Positions 46,887-56,874 are shown, counted from the first letter of the stretch. The stretch: 64,000 nt of DNA from Pelodera strongyloides (GCA_036852015.1 JAANDG010000350.1:1-64000); one strand, 5' to 3'. Translations and numbers: made by a program. Notes: generated by a model from the letters alone, not told the origin.

Positions 46887-47043
46887 TTGTTACCTTCAAA
46901 AGGGCAACAACAATGGTTGCATGTTCTCCGGCCTTGATGGCGATCGTCGATAGTGTCGTCGTGGAGGCGTTCGCTGGATCGACCGGAGTCTTCGGCACGT
47001 CCACCGTCGACATCAGCAGCTTACCGCCGCCGTTGCCGTTCAT
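27064..47043 (-). CDS. CCDC141-like protein: spectrin-type coiled coil plus six Ig domains
   Basis: Forty-two minus-strand exons from the ATG at 47041-47043 to TAA at 27064-27066 give 4800 nt, 1599 aa. Exon 1 is 46894-47043, exon 4 45568-45692, exon 9 43706-43855, exon 15 41267-41333, exon 16 38407-38465, exon 20 36946-37028, exon 23 35754-35941, exon 28 32799-32957, exon 37 28714-28845 and the last 27064-27141. Residues about 50-730 are helical, with spectrin-repeat signatures such as AWRELNRQLHLRGYLLQ and IEDWLIRCEKRI. I-set Ig domains follow at about 745-847, 860-955, 980-1080, 1151-1249, 1342-1438 and 1440-1570; the typical W and DxGxYxC/A motifs are visible (WLKDG, DAGKYMC-like, ADCGQFTC). 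Linkers at 1080-1150 and 1250-1340 are Pro/Gln/Arg-rich. No kinase, DH or PH domain is seen. The N-terminal 150 residues and overall order resemble vertebrate CCDC141; titin-related muscle proteins are the alternative. Likely a cytoplasmic, cytoskeleton-bound scaffold. Intron 38466-41266 contains a whole gene on the other strand. Confidence 0.88.
29070..29172 (-). mobile_element. SINE family c copy with tRNA-like head
   Basis: On the minus strand A-box-like TGGTCCGGTGGC and B-box GAGTTCGATTCC are followed by the body sequence seen at 58430-58602. Intronic in the Ig-domain gene. Confidence 0.65.
29368..29440. repeat. CGCACA hexamer microsatellite
   Basis: About twelve CGCACA/CGCATA units in an intron, 38 bp from exon 35. 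Confidence 0.9.
31321..31446. repeat. GA-rich simple repeat
   Basis: GAGAGA runs interrupted by a few bases; intronic, immediately upstream (in gene sense) of exon 31. On the minus strand it forms a long pyrimidine tract before the weak CGCATAG acceptor at 31282. Confidence 0.9.
31615..32010. mobile_element. TTAA-bounded MITE related to family A
   Basis: TTAAAGCGAATTAGCGGTCG to GGTGGTATTTCGCTTTAA, 396 bp with an unrelated interior. Ends 33 bp from exon 30. Confidence 0.65.
32605..32772. mobile_element. MITE family E (GCGGTATAAC ends)
   Basis: Right end AACCGGTTGTTATACCGCTTTAA; left end degraded (CAAAGCGCTACATCATCCGG). Interior has GTATTCCCATCTAGGGTATAC. Lies 27 bp from exon 28. Confidence 0.6.
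32990..33160. mobile_element. 171-bp hairpin MITE, family D (copy 3)
   Basis: Identical length and ends to the copies at 11547 and 23516, and nearly identical in sequence to copy 1. It begins 33 bp upstream of exon 28 in gene sense, so that exon is bracketed by two MITEs. Confidence 0.9.
34858..34989. mobile_element. GAGGCCATA palindromic MITE, copy 1
   Basis: GAGGCCATATTCACCACTC and its exact inverse at the right end; internal palindromic CCCCATGGGGAATTCC and CCCCGAGGGAATCGG blocks. About 132 bp. Not TTAA-bounded, so a separate family. Intronic. Confidence 0.85.
35946..36220. repeat. About 275-bp CT-rich tract
   Basis: CTCT/CCTCT/TTCTCT runs filling the intron between exons 22 and 23. The long open frames it gives in several frames are low-complexity artefacts. 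Confidence 0.95.
36752..36930. mobile_element. MITE family A hugging a splice donor
   Basis: TTAAAGCGAAATACCGGCAG to CCAGTATTTCGCTTTAA. The right TTAA ends 15 bp from exon 20 of the Ig-domain gene (exon boundary 36946). Confidence 0.85.
37127..37165. repeat. TA dinucleotide repeat
   Basis: About twenty TA units in an intron. Confidence 0.95.
37940..38066. repeat. GA-rich simple repeat
   Basis: GAGAGA runs between exons 17 and 18 of the Ig-domain gene; a CT counterpart lies at 37690-37775. Confidence 0.9.
38869..40656 (+). CDS. Two-PDZ-domain protein, nested gene
   Basis: Seven plus-strand exons: 38869-38925, 39016-39084, 39187-39293, 39454-39575, 39797-39984, 40133-40291 and 40534-40656; 825 nt, 274 aa, every phase closing. 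PDZ1 covers about 6-80 (carboxylate loop EGEPLGA, then IGDQIIKINGTPV). PDZ2 covers about 118-195 (PKLGLGI, then VGDHIVDIDGTPVTD). The C-terminal third is basic and Ala/Lys/Arg-rich (KERAALAAKIA, ILAKGPSEKRVQIVDR). No other domain, signal peptide or membrane segment. PDZ domains bind C-terminal peptides of partner proteins; the partner is not evident. Exons are distinctly GC-richer and codon-biased compared with neighbours. The whole gene lies in one intron (38466-41266) of the minus-strand Ig-domain gene. AATAAA overlaps the stop codon (40652-40657). ATAAATAG at 38764 is a possible TATA box. Gene name not recognised. Confidence 0.9.
39300..39452. promoter_or_regulatory. Cluster of ATCGAT motifs in a PDZ-gene intron
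   Basis: Eight ATCGAT occurrences within about 130 bp, several as TATCGAT, in intron 3; more lie in the 3' flank at about 40690-40970. ONECUT/CUT homeodomain factors recognise ATCGAT/ATTGAT, and TATCGATA is a DREF-like site, so a regulatory role is possible but is inference. Confidence 0.35.
39994..40116. mobile_element. Short TTAA-bounded MITE in PDZ-gene intron
   Basis: TTAAAGCGGTATGGAACGG to CACCCGTCATACCGCTTTAA, 123 bp. It fills most of intron 5, starting 10 bp after exon 5 and ending 17 bp before exon 6. Confidence 0.75.
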
Positions 47044-48005
47044 CGCACTTGCTCGGCCTTAATTTGTTGTCTTTTTCGTCATAGGATTTTTTCGGGGTTC
47101 CGGCCGACAAACGTGTCAATAAACATGACATTTCAAAAAAAATCGAATCGTAATCGGTAACTCAGAAGAAGAAATCAAGACACTGCTACTTTCTTAGGCT
47201 GTGCAAGAGCTAACTACGTATGTTTGAAAAGTATGCTGGAACTATGTATTTCCATGTGTTGTTTGCAAATTTCGGTGCCCTAAAGTTGCGGGGAGGCCAG
47301 AATGACACATAGTTCGCATGCAAATTTATAGTAAGTAACAAAGCTTTTCAGCACAGATTTGGCAAACCATGTGCCAGAACCCTTGGAAGATAGTGTTTCT
47401 ACAAAGAAAAGGTTATATTGTGACAAGAAATTCATTTAAAAACACAGAAAATAAAATAAAGGAAAATAGCCTTGCCACATCCAGAAAAGTGTGAGATTTC
47501 TTGAAAAAGCACTAGCTGCTGTTGTGAGAAATATTACAAAAGCGGATAAAAAAACGTTGTTTGCGATTAATTAAAGATGGCGCAACGTTTGAGTTTCAGA
47601 CCAATTTTCCATCCAAAAATAAGTTTCCGATTTTAAATGATTGTATATTTTATATGACAAAAAAGTTACTTCTCGTATTATAAACCTATGAGTCACCACG
47701 TACGTTTTTGTGAATATGAATCGGGCATGCAATATCACTTTGAAAGAGCTCGTCCAAAAATCATTAATCAGTGAAAGATAAACAAATAAAATCCATAAAA
47801 TCAATAGCACATATCCCAGAAAAAGTGTATTCTTCTATATTTAAGCGATCAGTTGCTCAAAGTGTTTAAGGTGTGCAGAGAACTGGCTAGAGAGTATGGC
47901 AATTAAAGAGAGCAGAGTTTACAACAACATTGCCCTAGAGCACTACATAGACGCCACGATCGACCCACGCGTCAGATTTGAGATCGCTCAAAAGCCTAGG
48001 GGATT

Positions 48006-48193
48006 TTAAAGCGAAATAACGGTCGATTTTTGAAACACACCGAGTACACCAGTATTCTTATGCAGCTTATGGAAAGGAACATAAATTAGAACAAAACATC
48101 GAGCTAAATTCGGGCAACTTTGCATAGATACGTAAAAATTCAGTTGTCCCTTTCAAACCTCCCTTTCAAAAATCGGCAATTGTACCACTTTAA
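48006..48193. mobile_element. MITE family A
   Basis: TTAAAGCGAAATAACGGTCG to CAATTGTACCACTTTAA; right end diverged. Interior as in family A but in the opposite orientation. Confidence 0.65.
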
Positions 48194-48475
48194 GGCTTAG
48201 GTTTGGGATAGGACGAGCAAATATGAGCCTTTACCGTAAGACACAATACGTAAAGCGAATTCAGTAAATCCAAGTAAGACAGAATTCAGAATATGTAAAA
48301 CTGTATAAAATCCGGTTTTTTTGAAGTGTATCATGAATATATTTATTCCTGCATTATATGCAAACGAAATGATTAGAATAAAAAAAATCGAGCACAATTC
48401 GAGCTCACATATTGTTAGAATAAGTACAACTACATGTAGCTCATACCGTTATACTGCTCTGACTATTATCCTTTA

Positions 48476-48608
48476 GAGGGCCATATTCCCCACTCCGATT
48501 CCCTCGGGGAAATATTCCCTGAGGACAGAAAATATCATCCAAATGTGAGAGACGCAGAGAAAAAGGCGGGGAATTCTCCATGGGAAATTGAGTGGTGAAT
48601 ATGGCCTC
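48476..48608. mobile_element. GAGGCCATA palindromic MITE, copy 2 (inverted)
   Basis: About 130 bp, same ends and same internal blocks as 34858-34989 but in reverse order, i.e. inserted in opposite orientation. Confidence 0.85.
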
Positions 48609-49799
48609 TGATTAAGCTGAGAAAAACTACCCGCTCATCTTTATGAGTCAGAGACAGAGACGTAATTACTTCGAAAATCATAAGTGCAACCTCACATCAA
48701 GATCTTATTCGATATTTTATGCAGCTTCAATGCATGCACCAAAACCCATTGAGCTGTCGGTATAACATATCGAAAATGACCAAAATGACAAAAAATGACC
48801 AGTGGAAGCTTGTCTACATTTATAAACTCAAAATATTTCCTCATTTTTGTCGTTTTCTAATGCTAACCATAAAGGTAAAGAAGCGTTGCACACAGTTTAA
48901 AAAGTAGCAAAAAGAGACAAAATGAGTTTACATACGTTACTAAACAAGAATATATAAATAAATATTCTTTTTAAATGTGAGAAATTCATAAATTAGTATG
49001 AAAACAGTAGACAAATAGTGACAGTGATGCATATAATTAGTGTTAAATACAAAAAAATGCATAAATTAGTACCAAAATAGTAGTAAAGAAGTGTTCACTA
49101 AGTCTTGGCGCGGCCCAATGATTGAGGTGCCGGTGTATTACAACAGCAAGTGTGCCGTTGCACCCAGCCGGGTGAATTTAGCCACTGACCAAACGGCTAA
49201 AGACCCAGCTAAGATCAAGGCCCTAGACTTTACCAAGGCCAGAGCCTCGAATGTGTATCTTAAGCTAACAGGTGTGCGAGGTGTGAATAAAGCATAACAA
49301 TAGCTGAATTGAAGTCACAAATTATTGATTGGTAGGGTATAGAAGTTTAAAGCGGAATAACAACCGGTTTTGAGAAACTTTTTCACTCAAAGGCTAGATC
49401 TGAAAAGTGTGATGTTATGCATGTGAGGACAACATGTGTGCTATAACTATGCAACTAACTTTTTTACGAAACAATTCAAACATAAAAGCCACATTAGCAT
49501 GTGTAATGTGGTGAAGCGGGATGCAGAACACGCATACGAATTCAGCGATTGAACATTTGATAATTTTAAGCGTTATAACAGCCGGTCATCGAACGTAGGC
49601 CAGTCGCTGTATTCCCATATAGTGTATGAAGAAAACTGCGCCATACTAATTGTGTTCATTGTATGGAAAACGCGAGAAGTTGTGCAACATTCTTTTAAAA
49701 AAAATCATTGTTTTAAAAAAGAAAGGCCTTTAAGTTTGTAATTATACCTTTGCTTAGCGTGTTCAACAAATACCAATAAGACACCCACTTTATCTAGCT

Positions 49800-49966
49800 T
49801 CACGCCTCTCTCTCTCTCTCTGACTTTCTTTCACTCTTTCCCACGCACTCTCTCTCTCTCTCTATCTCTCTCTCTCTGACTTTCTTTCACTCTTTCCCAC
49901 GCCCTAACTCTCTCCCCCCTCTCTCTTTCTCTCTCTCTCTCTTTCTCTCTTTCTCTCTATCAAAAT
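49800..49966. repeat. CT-rich tract with an internal duplication
   Basis: CTCTCT runs containing a repeated GACTTTCTTTCACTCTTTCC unit (about 49821 and 49878). Confidence 0.9.
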
Positions 49967-49988
49967 CAAAATTACTTACAAACATTAC

Positions 49989-50097
49989 CAATGAAGCTTT
50001 CCGAACTCGTCCGGTAAATCAGAAATTGTTGTTCAGATTTTTTCTCCGAAACCATAAACTGAACTCTAACTCTTGCATCGTTGTTTATCGAAGACAT
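49989..50097 (-). CDS. Orphan first coding exon (36 aa, partial)
   Basis: A TTTTTCAG acceptor lies 5 nt before an ATG at 50097. The open frame runs 36 codons (begins MSSINNDARVRVQF, includes EQQFLIYRTSSESF) to a GTAATG donor at 49988, phase 1. This is the signature of a spliced-leader-accepting first exon. No next exon was identified downstream. It could join in frame to an extended first exon of the Ig-domain gene via a poor AAATTAAG acceptor at about 47057, which would make it an alternative 5' end of that gene. Family not recognised. Confidence 0.45.
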
Positions 50098-50981
50098 ATT
50101 TTCTGAAAAATATGATTACAAAATAATAAATCTAACCACTAGATGACATGTCACAACGAAGAAAACATCTGTTTTAAAACATAAAACTAAAGACTATCAA
50201 AACTGAAGATTGACTTTCAACAAATCTATGATTAGCTATATATTGGATCTAGCTGATTATGTGGCAGCCAGTTTAATCAAAACAAAGCAACATATTATAA
50301 ATAGAAAAGAAAGACTGTACGACGGGACAATTATAGCTTTCGGTGTAAGCAAAGCATATAAAAGGTTCCCAACATCTATTTAGTACCTTTGAATGCTCGA
50401 ATAATGACTAAATCTGTATGCTGGTTCGTAAATGTTGTAGCTTCGCCCTGTAACTTATCCAAGCCTAACCTCGCCTATTTACAATATGCTCACACACAGT
50501 AAGTTTGTGGAAATGGGAACACCAATACTGAAAGTAAAAATAAAAATAAACCTAGTAGTAAAATAAAGAGCAGGTAAATCTTGGACAGAATCCAATGTGG
50601 ATGTAACATCCTAAACTCCTAAACTAATGCACAACATAAAGATTTTGCCCTCCACATCGTTAACAATCCCATTATAAGCAAATGTGTTTGTATGTGTGGG
50701 AAAACTGAGTTACACCGTTTTCACACAATGGACCGAATTATGTTACTTCTTTCTTGATCTGGTAAATTTAGTCGCACAGGGGAAATAATGTACCACATAC
50801 GATGTAGAATTAAGAATATCTACAAGACATTTTTTCGCAACTGTGCAAGTTTAGCGATAATACGTGTGGCGTTGACTTTGTCGATTCAATACCACACAAC
50901 AAAACGTATAAAAAACTTTATTAAGCAACACAATAAAATATATATGTAAACGTTTTGTACCTTGACGTTACGGTTAATGTT

Positions 50982-51598
50982 CTATTTCTTTCCATATTGA
51001 TTATACCCTGGAGGGAAGTATATGGGACGCACTGTTGCGTTTTGTTGATAGTACGGACGCGGGTAGTCGGGCGGACAGCATTGCTGCAAACCTAGCCCGC
51101 AAAGCATGCGGTATATAGCATCCGTGATGGGATCACGTTCACCGTGGCGGTTTGGTAGACTTCCGGCAATTGGGCCCTTCCCATTGTCAAGGTTTCCTGA
51201 ACCAGGTCTACCCGGTTCGCCACTTGAACCTGAAATTGTGGTAAATTCTTATTATTTTTATCGGATTGTTCATCGATACATTTGCATATAAGACATGGTA
51301 ATGTAATTTTCCAGAAAACGCTTCAAAACCCAAATATTACTTCGCTTTATAAGTATTTTATCGCAGAATGTACTGTGCCAAAATGATAAGAAGTGATGGC
51401 CTGAAAGGTTCATTCCAAAATAGGAATTTAACTATTATGTATAAAGTGTTTATTTATTTGAAAGACATTGAACTTCTTACCAAACTTGTTGTCTGAATCT
51501 GTATCAGAAGAAGGAGTGGTCTGTTGTTCAGTTGTTGGAATACTGATGACCAAAACTACTAATTGTAATACCGATATGATTAGAATCCACGAAAGCAT
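50982..51598 (-). CDS. Small secreted protein with RHGERDP motif, copy A
   Basis: Two minus-strand exons, 51481-51598 and 50982-51229 (366 nt, 121 aa). Signal peptide or signal anchor MLSWILIISVLQLVVLVIS, then a Thr/Ser/Asp linker, a Gly/Pro-rich GEPGRPGSGN stretch, the motif LPNRHGERDPITDAIYR, two Cys (CGLGLQQCC region has three) and a Pro/Tyr-rich tail ending YGKK. Same two-exon structure and phase-1 intron as the gene at 59253-60040. An acceptor (ATATTTTAG) precedes the ATG. A family-B MITE begins 39 bp upstream of the ATG. Function and family unknown; secreted, perhaps extracellular matrix or cuticle-associated, by composition only. Confidence 0.8.
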
Positions 51599-51636
51599 TG
51601 CCAACTCCTTGTAAGTTTTGTTTCTAAAATATTGTC

Positions 51637-52076
51637 TTAAAGGATCGCAGTCACTCCAAAATCATCATTTTGCTTCGAGTTTACTTGAATTTCGTAAAGA
51701 ATAGAGACAAATACTTTACCAAAACCGAATAATTTGAATTCCAACTCAGGGGGTGAACAAGTAGAAAAGTAGTTCTACTTAACTACCGCGGGATTATGAA
51801 ACGTGTAGTGATATGCCTGCAGACTCTTGCAGTGTATGTAAAGATATAATATGCAGATATTTGCCGAAATAATTTGCATACTTCCGATCGGGAAGCAGCT
51901 GTATGAACACGTTTCGTGATCCTATGGTAGTTAAGTAGAACTACTTTTCTACTTGTTCACTCCCTGAGTTGGAATTCAAACTATTCGGTTTTGGTAAAGT
52001 ATTTGTCTCTATTCTTTACGAAATACAAGTAAAATCGAAGGAAAACGACGATTTTGTAGTGACTGCGATCCTTTAA
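51637..52076. mobile_element. TTAA-bounded palindromic MITE, family B (copy 2)
   Basis: TTAAAGGATCGCAGTCACT to AGTGACTGCGATCCTTTAA, with long inner arms (ACAAATACTTTACCAAAACC and its inverse; AAGTAGTTCTACTTAA and its inverse). Shares TTAA 52073-52076 with the next element. Confidence 0.85.
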
Positions 52077-52532
52077 AGGGATCGGCTCACCTTAAATTGT
52101 GTCTTGTTTTTTTTTGTTTCTTTATTTTCTATAAGGGATAATAAAAACTTGGAAAAAATTAACATTAAATAACAATAAATTTAAATAACTTACGAAGAGC
52201 GGCAGTCAGCATCGATGGTCCGTTTCCGGGTTGGCTGGGTATTATTGGAATTTCCATTGAGATACTGATGCTGGCATTGTCTCCGTAATGTGAATGAGTG
52301 ATGCCGACCTCTCGGAACGCTGCGGCATCGACAGTGAGCCGGCAGCAGTAGGATTAGTAGGCGGAGGCGGAATAATAGCATTCATAGGCACCGTGATGGC
52401 TTTAGGGGGTACGTCCCACCTAGTAATCCTTGTCTCTTCTTCAGAGGACATCTCCGTAGACGTAATAAAGATAGAGTGACCGCTATACATAAATACATAG
52501 ATCCAATATAAATTTGCATATCCGTAGGCTAA

Positions 52533-55500
52533 TTATTTCCGATATCTACTATTTGAATTTCCATTACGGGGTTGGGGAGGACTATACCGATCTGGCGGAC
52601 GGGATACTCGAGTGCTCTGTCGAAGGGGCATCTTCTGTGGTGTAGTTACAGGTATGTTGGTTAGTGACGTATCCGTGCGGGATGGTGATGATGATGTACT
52701 TCGTTGCGTAGACTGCAACGTATCTGCGTTCACGGTTTTACCTCCTACCATTTCCAAATTTACCCATCGCCGTACTCTAGAGCGTAGTTGATTAGCGTGG
52801 CGAATCCAATCACCTCTTTCGGTATGCACCCGATAGGTTACGGTACCTATTTTTTCCATAATCTTACCGGGGATCCAGTGAGGAGTGCTCCGGTAGTCCT
52901 TCGCGTAGACTAAGCAACCACTTTCGTATGTTTGCTCCTTAGCTCTCTTATTAAAATTCCGTTTCATTCTCTCTCGATTTTGTGCTGTCAGGGTAGGCCT
53001 CTTTTCAGCCTTCGGACTCGAGGAACGAGTAGCTTTTGGTGCGGGGGGTCTCTATTTCCATGTTAGATCCAGAATTGTACGGACCGGTCGTCCGAACATC
53101 AATTCTGCAGGACTGCGGGCCGGCCGTAGAATGAGGGGTATGCCTGTAGCTAGCCAAGAACTTTCTCAGCGCTACATCAATATTTACTTCTCTCCCCCCA
53201 AGTTCTTTGGCCATCACTTTCTTGAAAGTTTGCACTACTCTTTCAGCAGCTCCATTGGACTGTGGATGATATGGTGGAGAATAACTGACCTGTATACCTC
53301 GATTCTTGCAGAATTCGGTGTACTCCTGGGATGTGAATTGTCGGCCATTGTCCGTGACTATCTGCTCGGGCAATCCGAAGATCGTGAAAGTTCTATCAAG
53401 CTCCATAATGACGTCCTTTGACGTAATCCGACTCATCCTGGTGACTTGCACCCACTTTGATTTTGCATCGACCAACACAAACCAGTGGTAACCGTGAACT
53501 GGTCCCGCGAAATCCAAATGTAGTCGTTGCCACACTCTTTGTGGTTCTTCCCATAAGTTGGTTATCGTCTTTTGAGGGTTATTCGCCTGTTCTTGACAAC
53601 TTCCACAGTATTTCACCCATTCTGTGATATCCTTGTCAATTTTAGGATACCACACTTTGCTTCTTGCCAGTTCTTTCATCCTGTTAATTCCTGGGTGCCC
53701 TTTGTGTAGCATTTCCCATACTTGGTTCCGCAAAGCCCCAGGAATTACAATTCGACCTTCTTTGAGTAAAACTCCTTCGTGACTGTGTAGTTGTTCCCGT
53801 ACAGTCCACATCGCGTAAAGGTAGGGATTGTGTCGATGTATCTTCTCTGGCCATTGGTTTCGACGTAATTCCTCACTTCACGTAAAGTTTTATCTTCCTC
53901 GGTGGCCTTTGCCACAACCTCCTTATTGAAAGGAGTTCCTTGGAAATATTCTTCTTTGATCACCTTAATCTGATATTCTTCTTGTTTCAGATATTCCGAG
54001 ATCTTCTCACTAGTATCCGGGTCAACCAAACGCGATAATCCGTCAGCATTTCCAAACTGTCCGGTGGGAACGTACTCCATATCAAACGAAAACTGTGCAA
54101 TTTTGAGAGCCCACATGTGCAACCTTTTCGCCCCGAGTATTGGCATTTCGGCCTTTGGCCCCAATATTTTCAGTAGTGGTTGATGATCTGTCCTCAATTT
54201 GAAGAGTAGTCCCACCAAGTACGTCTGAAACCTTTCCATTGCCCATACGATAACCAGAGCTTCCTTTTCAATCTGCGCGTACTTCTGTTCAGTCGGTGTC
54301 ATTGCTCTGGAGGCGTACTCGATGACCTGTTCTTTCCCATCAGGTAATTTGTGGTACAGTACGGCTCCTAGGCCATACTCACTGGCATCAGTAGCCAGTA
54401 CTACTGTCTTGGTAGGGTCAAAGTGTGTCAGGACGTCTGTTCCTTGCATTCTTCTTTTTATTTCCTGAAAGGCGGTTTCCTGTTCTTCTTTCCACTCGAA
54501 GGACGCCTCTTTCCTCCGCAGTTGGTTTAACGGCCGGCAGAGATCAGCCAGGTTCGGCACGAACCTTGCATAGTAGTTAGTGAAACCTACTAGACTTTCC
54601 AATTCTTTCAGAGTTTTAGGTGCCGGCATATCCACTAAGGCCTTAACTTTCTGAGGGTTGGTGCTAATTCCCTCCCGGCTCAATACATGTCCCAATACTT
54701 CAATAGTATCCTGAAAGAACTTATATTTCTCTGCTTTTACCTTCAGTCCATGTTCCTGTAATCTCTGAAAGACTTTTCGTAATGTTTGGAGATGTTCTTC
54801 TTTGTTCCGTCCAGTGACCACGATGTCGTCAAGGTAGACGACCACATTAGCGATCCCATGCAGCATCTTATCCATTAGGCTCTGGAATACTGCGGGTGCA
54901 TTGGCCACTCCAAATGGAAGTCGGTTGTATCGAAATAATCCTAAATGTGTACTGATCGTAGTATATTTCTTCGATTCCTCATCTAGTTCAATCTGGTTAT
55001 ATGCCTTTTCCAAGTCCAGTTTTGAATACTGTTCACCCTGATTCAACACATGAAATAATTCGGTGATCTTTGGAATCGGGTATTGTTCCACTTTCAGACA
55101 CTTATTTACCGCGATTCTATAGTCTCCACAAATCCGGATTTTTCCATTTGGTTTCGGAACTATCACAATTGGTGCTGCCCAATCTGAATGCATGAAGGCG
55201 CGTTCGAGCTGGGAAAAGTTTGAAGAATTCCGGAAAAAGTTGGTTCAAGATGGAACATTTGCATAATTTTGCATAATGCTGAAAAGCAGGATATTCAGCT
55301 ATGTTTGTCTGTGGTCTCTCTTTTGACATTATCTCTCAACTTTTCTCGCGTTTCCAACTTGAACCAACTTTTTCCAGAATTCTTCAAACTTTTCCCATCT
55401 TAAATGCGCCTTTACCGATTCAATAATGCCATCCTGTAACATTTCCTCCAAATTTGCGCTCACCTGTTCCTTTAGCGCATGGGGCACTGGTCTGGCCCTG

Positions 55501-55998
55501 AAGAATTTCCTCCCCATGAATGACTCTTCATCCATGCAACTTGGCCTGCAGCTTTGTACATTTTCCTAGACCCGGGGAAATTACGGCCTTGAAATCCTTC
55601 ATAATTCCACCAATTTCAGCTGCATTTGGATCCTTCTTGGTCTCGGGACTTCCATTATAGTCCATCGGACTGTTTCGCACAGTCTCCTTGATATCCTGGA
55701 TATCATTAATTTCCATTCTATTCCCCAGTTTCCTCAAATCATCTAACCCTATACCAACCTGTTTCTGTAAGTCACGTCCAAAGATCGGGGCGCCTTTCTG
55801 TAGTACGTGGATTCCCGTTGTTAGCCGGACGTCTCCAACTGTGAGTTTCACTGTACACATCCCTTTGAACATGATCTTACCACCAGTGTAGCTTATTGCG
55901 TTGTACTTCACCATGGCCAGTTTCGGTCGTCCAATTGTCTTCCATGTCGCTTCGTCTATGATGGATAGAGCAGCTCCAGTGTCTAGCTCCATCTCCAC
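52533..55998 (-). pseudogene. Disrupted Pol of the Ty3/gypsy element
   Basis: Read in pieces: protease with LDTGA (about 55985) and an RT linker to 55530; then 55413-55535 (FFRARPVPHAL); RT/RNase H in 53745-55193 with SDWAAPIVIVPKPNG, YLDD (polymerase active site) and TDASEYGLGAVLYH (RNase H); integrase in 53005-53811 with an H-H-C-C zinc site (HKGHPG...CGSCQ), LDFAG, TDNGRQF and NGAAERV (D,D,E); C-terminal piece 52533-52967. The breaks are small indels and an inserted MITE. This is the element's reverse transcription and integration machinery, not host protein. Confidence 0.85.
55195..55412. mobile_element. 218-bp foldback MITE inserted in the RT coding region
   Basis: AAGGCGC at the left and GCGCCTT at the right begin inverted arms of about 60 bp (GGGAAAAGTTTGAAGAATTC and AAAAAGTTGGTTCAAG shared in inverse). 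It separates the codons for IIESV from those for HSDWAAP of pol. Not a TTAA element. Confidence 0.8.
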
Positions 55999-56007
55999 CT
56001 CTTTCCC

Positions 56008-56841
56008 TTACATAGCAACTGGTATCATAATCGGAGGTTCGAATCGGCAAATAGTAGGTGTAATTGCAATTGCGTATGCTTTAGGTTCTATCACAATGCT
56101 ACCTAAGGCAGGTGGTTCCATATCATTAGTGATCTGATGGTTCCTTCCGGACGGAACCTTCTTTTTCTTAACACGACAATCCCTAGCAAAATGTCCTACC
56201 CTATCACAATTATAACATTTAGGCAACGGCTTCCTATACCCACCTTTCTGTTGTTCCTTCCTGCGGAACTGCTGTTGCTGCTGCTGTTGATGAATATCGC
56301 AGTCTGGTTCTCTTCCCAATTGAAAAGAACTCCTTTCTGCTGTCTCAACCTTTTGTGCCAGCTGTAGAGCATCAATTCCAGCAACTTCCTCTTCTGTGAG
56401 CAATCGTTCTCGCACCTTGTCACTTGACATCCCTCGAATAAACTGCATCGTTAAAATACAATCCTTTACATCTCTTACCTTATCAAACTCGCACTTGCCT
56501 GCTAACTTCTCCAACTCCCGGTAATATTCTTCTAAAGATTGTCCCGGCTTTTGCTTCTCGGATAGTAGTGCGTGTCTGTTATTTATCAATAATTTCTTCT
56601 TACAGTATCTTTCTTGCAGTAATTTCGTCAGTTCTTGATACTTCAGTTCCCTGGGCTTCTTCGGGTTTGTCCAAGCGGATAGTGCATCATAAGTTTCTGG
56701 TGCCACTAGAGAAAGCAACGTCAAAACCTTCTTGTTGTCTTCTGTGATGTCCTTTAAATCCAAGTGGATTTCTAGTCTTTCCAACCAACCCTCCAGGTTT
56801 GCCATTCCCGGGTCAAATTGTTCCATTTTGAACCGGTCCAT
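56008..56841 (-). pseudogene. Gag of the Ty3/gypsy element
   Basis: 277 codons, starting 34 nt inside the 5' LTR boundary at 56875. Typical retrotransposon Gag core (LEGWLERLEIHLDLKDI; RELEKLAGKCEFD), a poly-Gln run and one zinc knuckle CYNCDRVGHFARDC. Ends at TAA 56008-56010; the protease frame continues in the same frame immediately after the stop. Confidence 0.85.
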
Positions 56842-56874
56842 TGTGAATTATGATCTTACAGTCCTGAACGCCAC

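Larger units (their letters stand above)
47044..49988. other. Upstream region of the Ig-domain gene; MITEs, one coding-like patch
   Basis: Mostly AT-rich, with the MITEs listed separately. A plus-strand open patch at about 49094-49297 is GC-richer than its surroundings and ends in TAA with AATAAA beside it (readable segments MIEVPVYYNSKCAVAPSR and ARASNVYLKLTGVRG). It has no upstream exon that I can support and may be a retrocopy fragment or a terminal exon. Confidence 0.35.
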
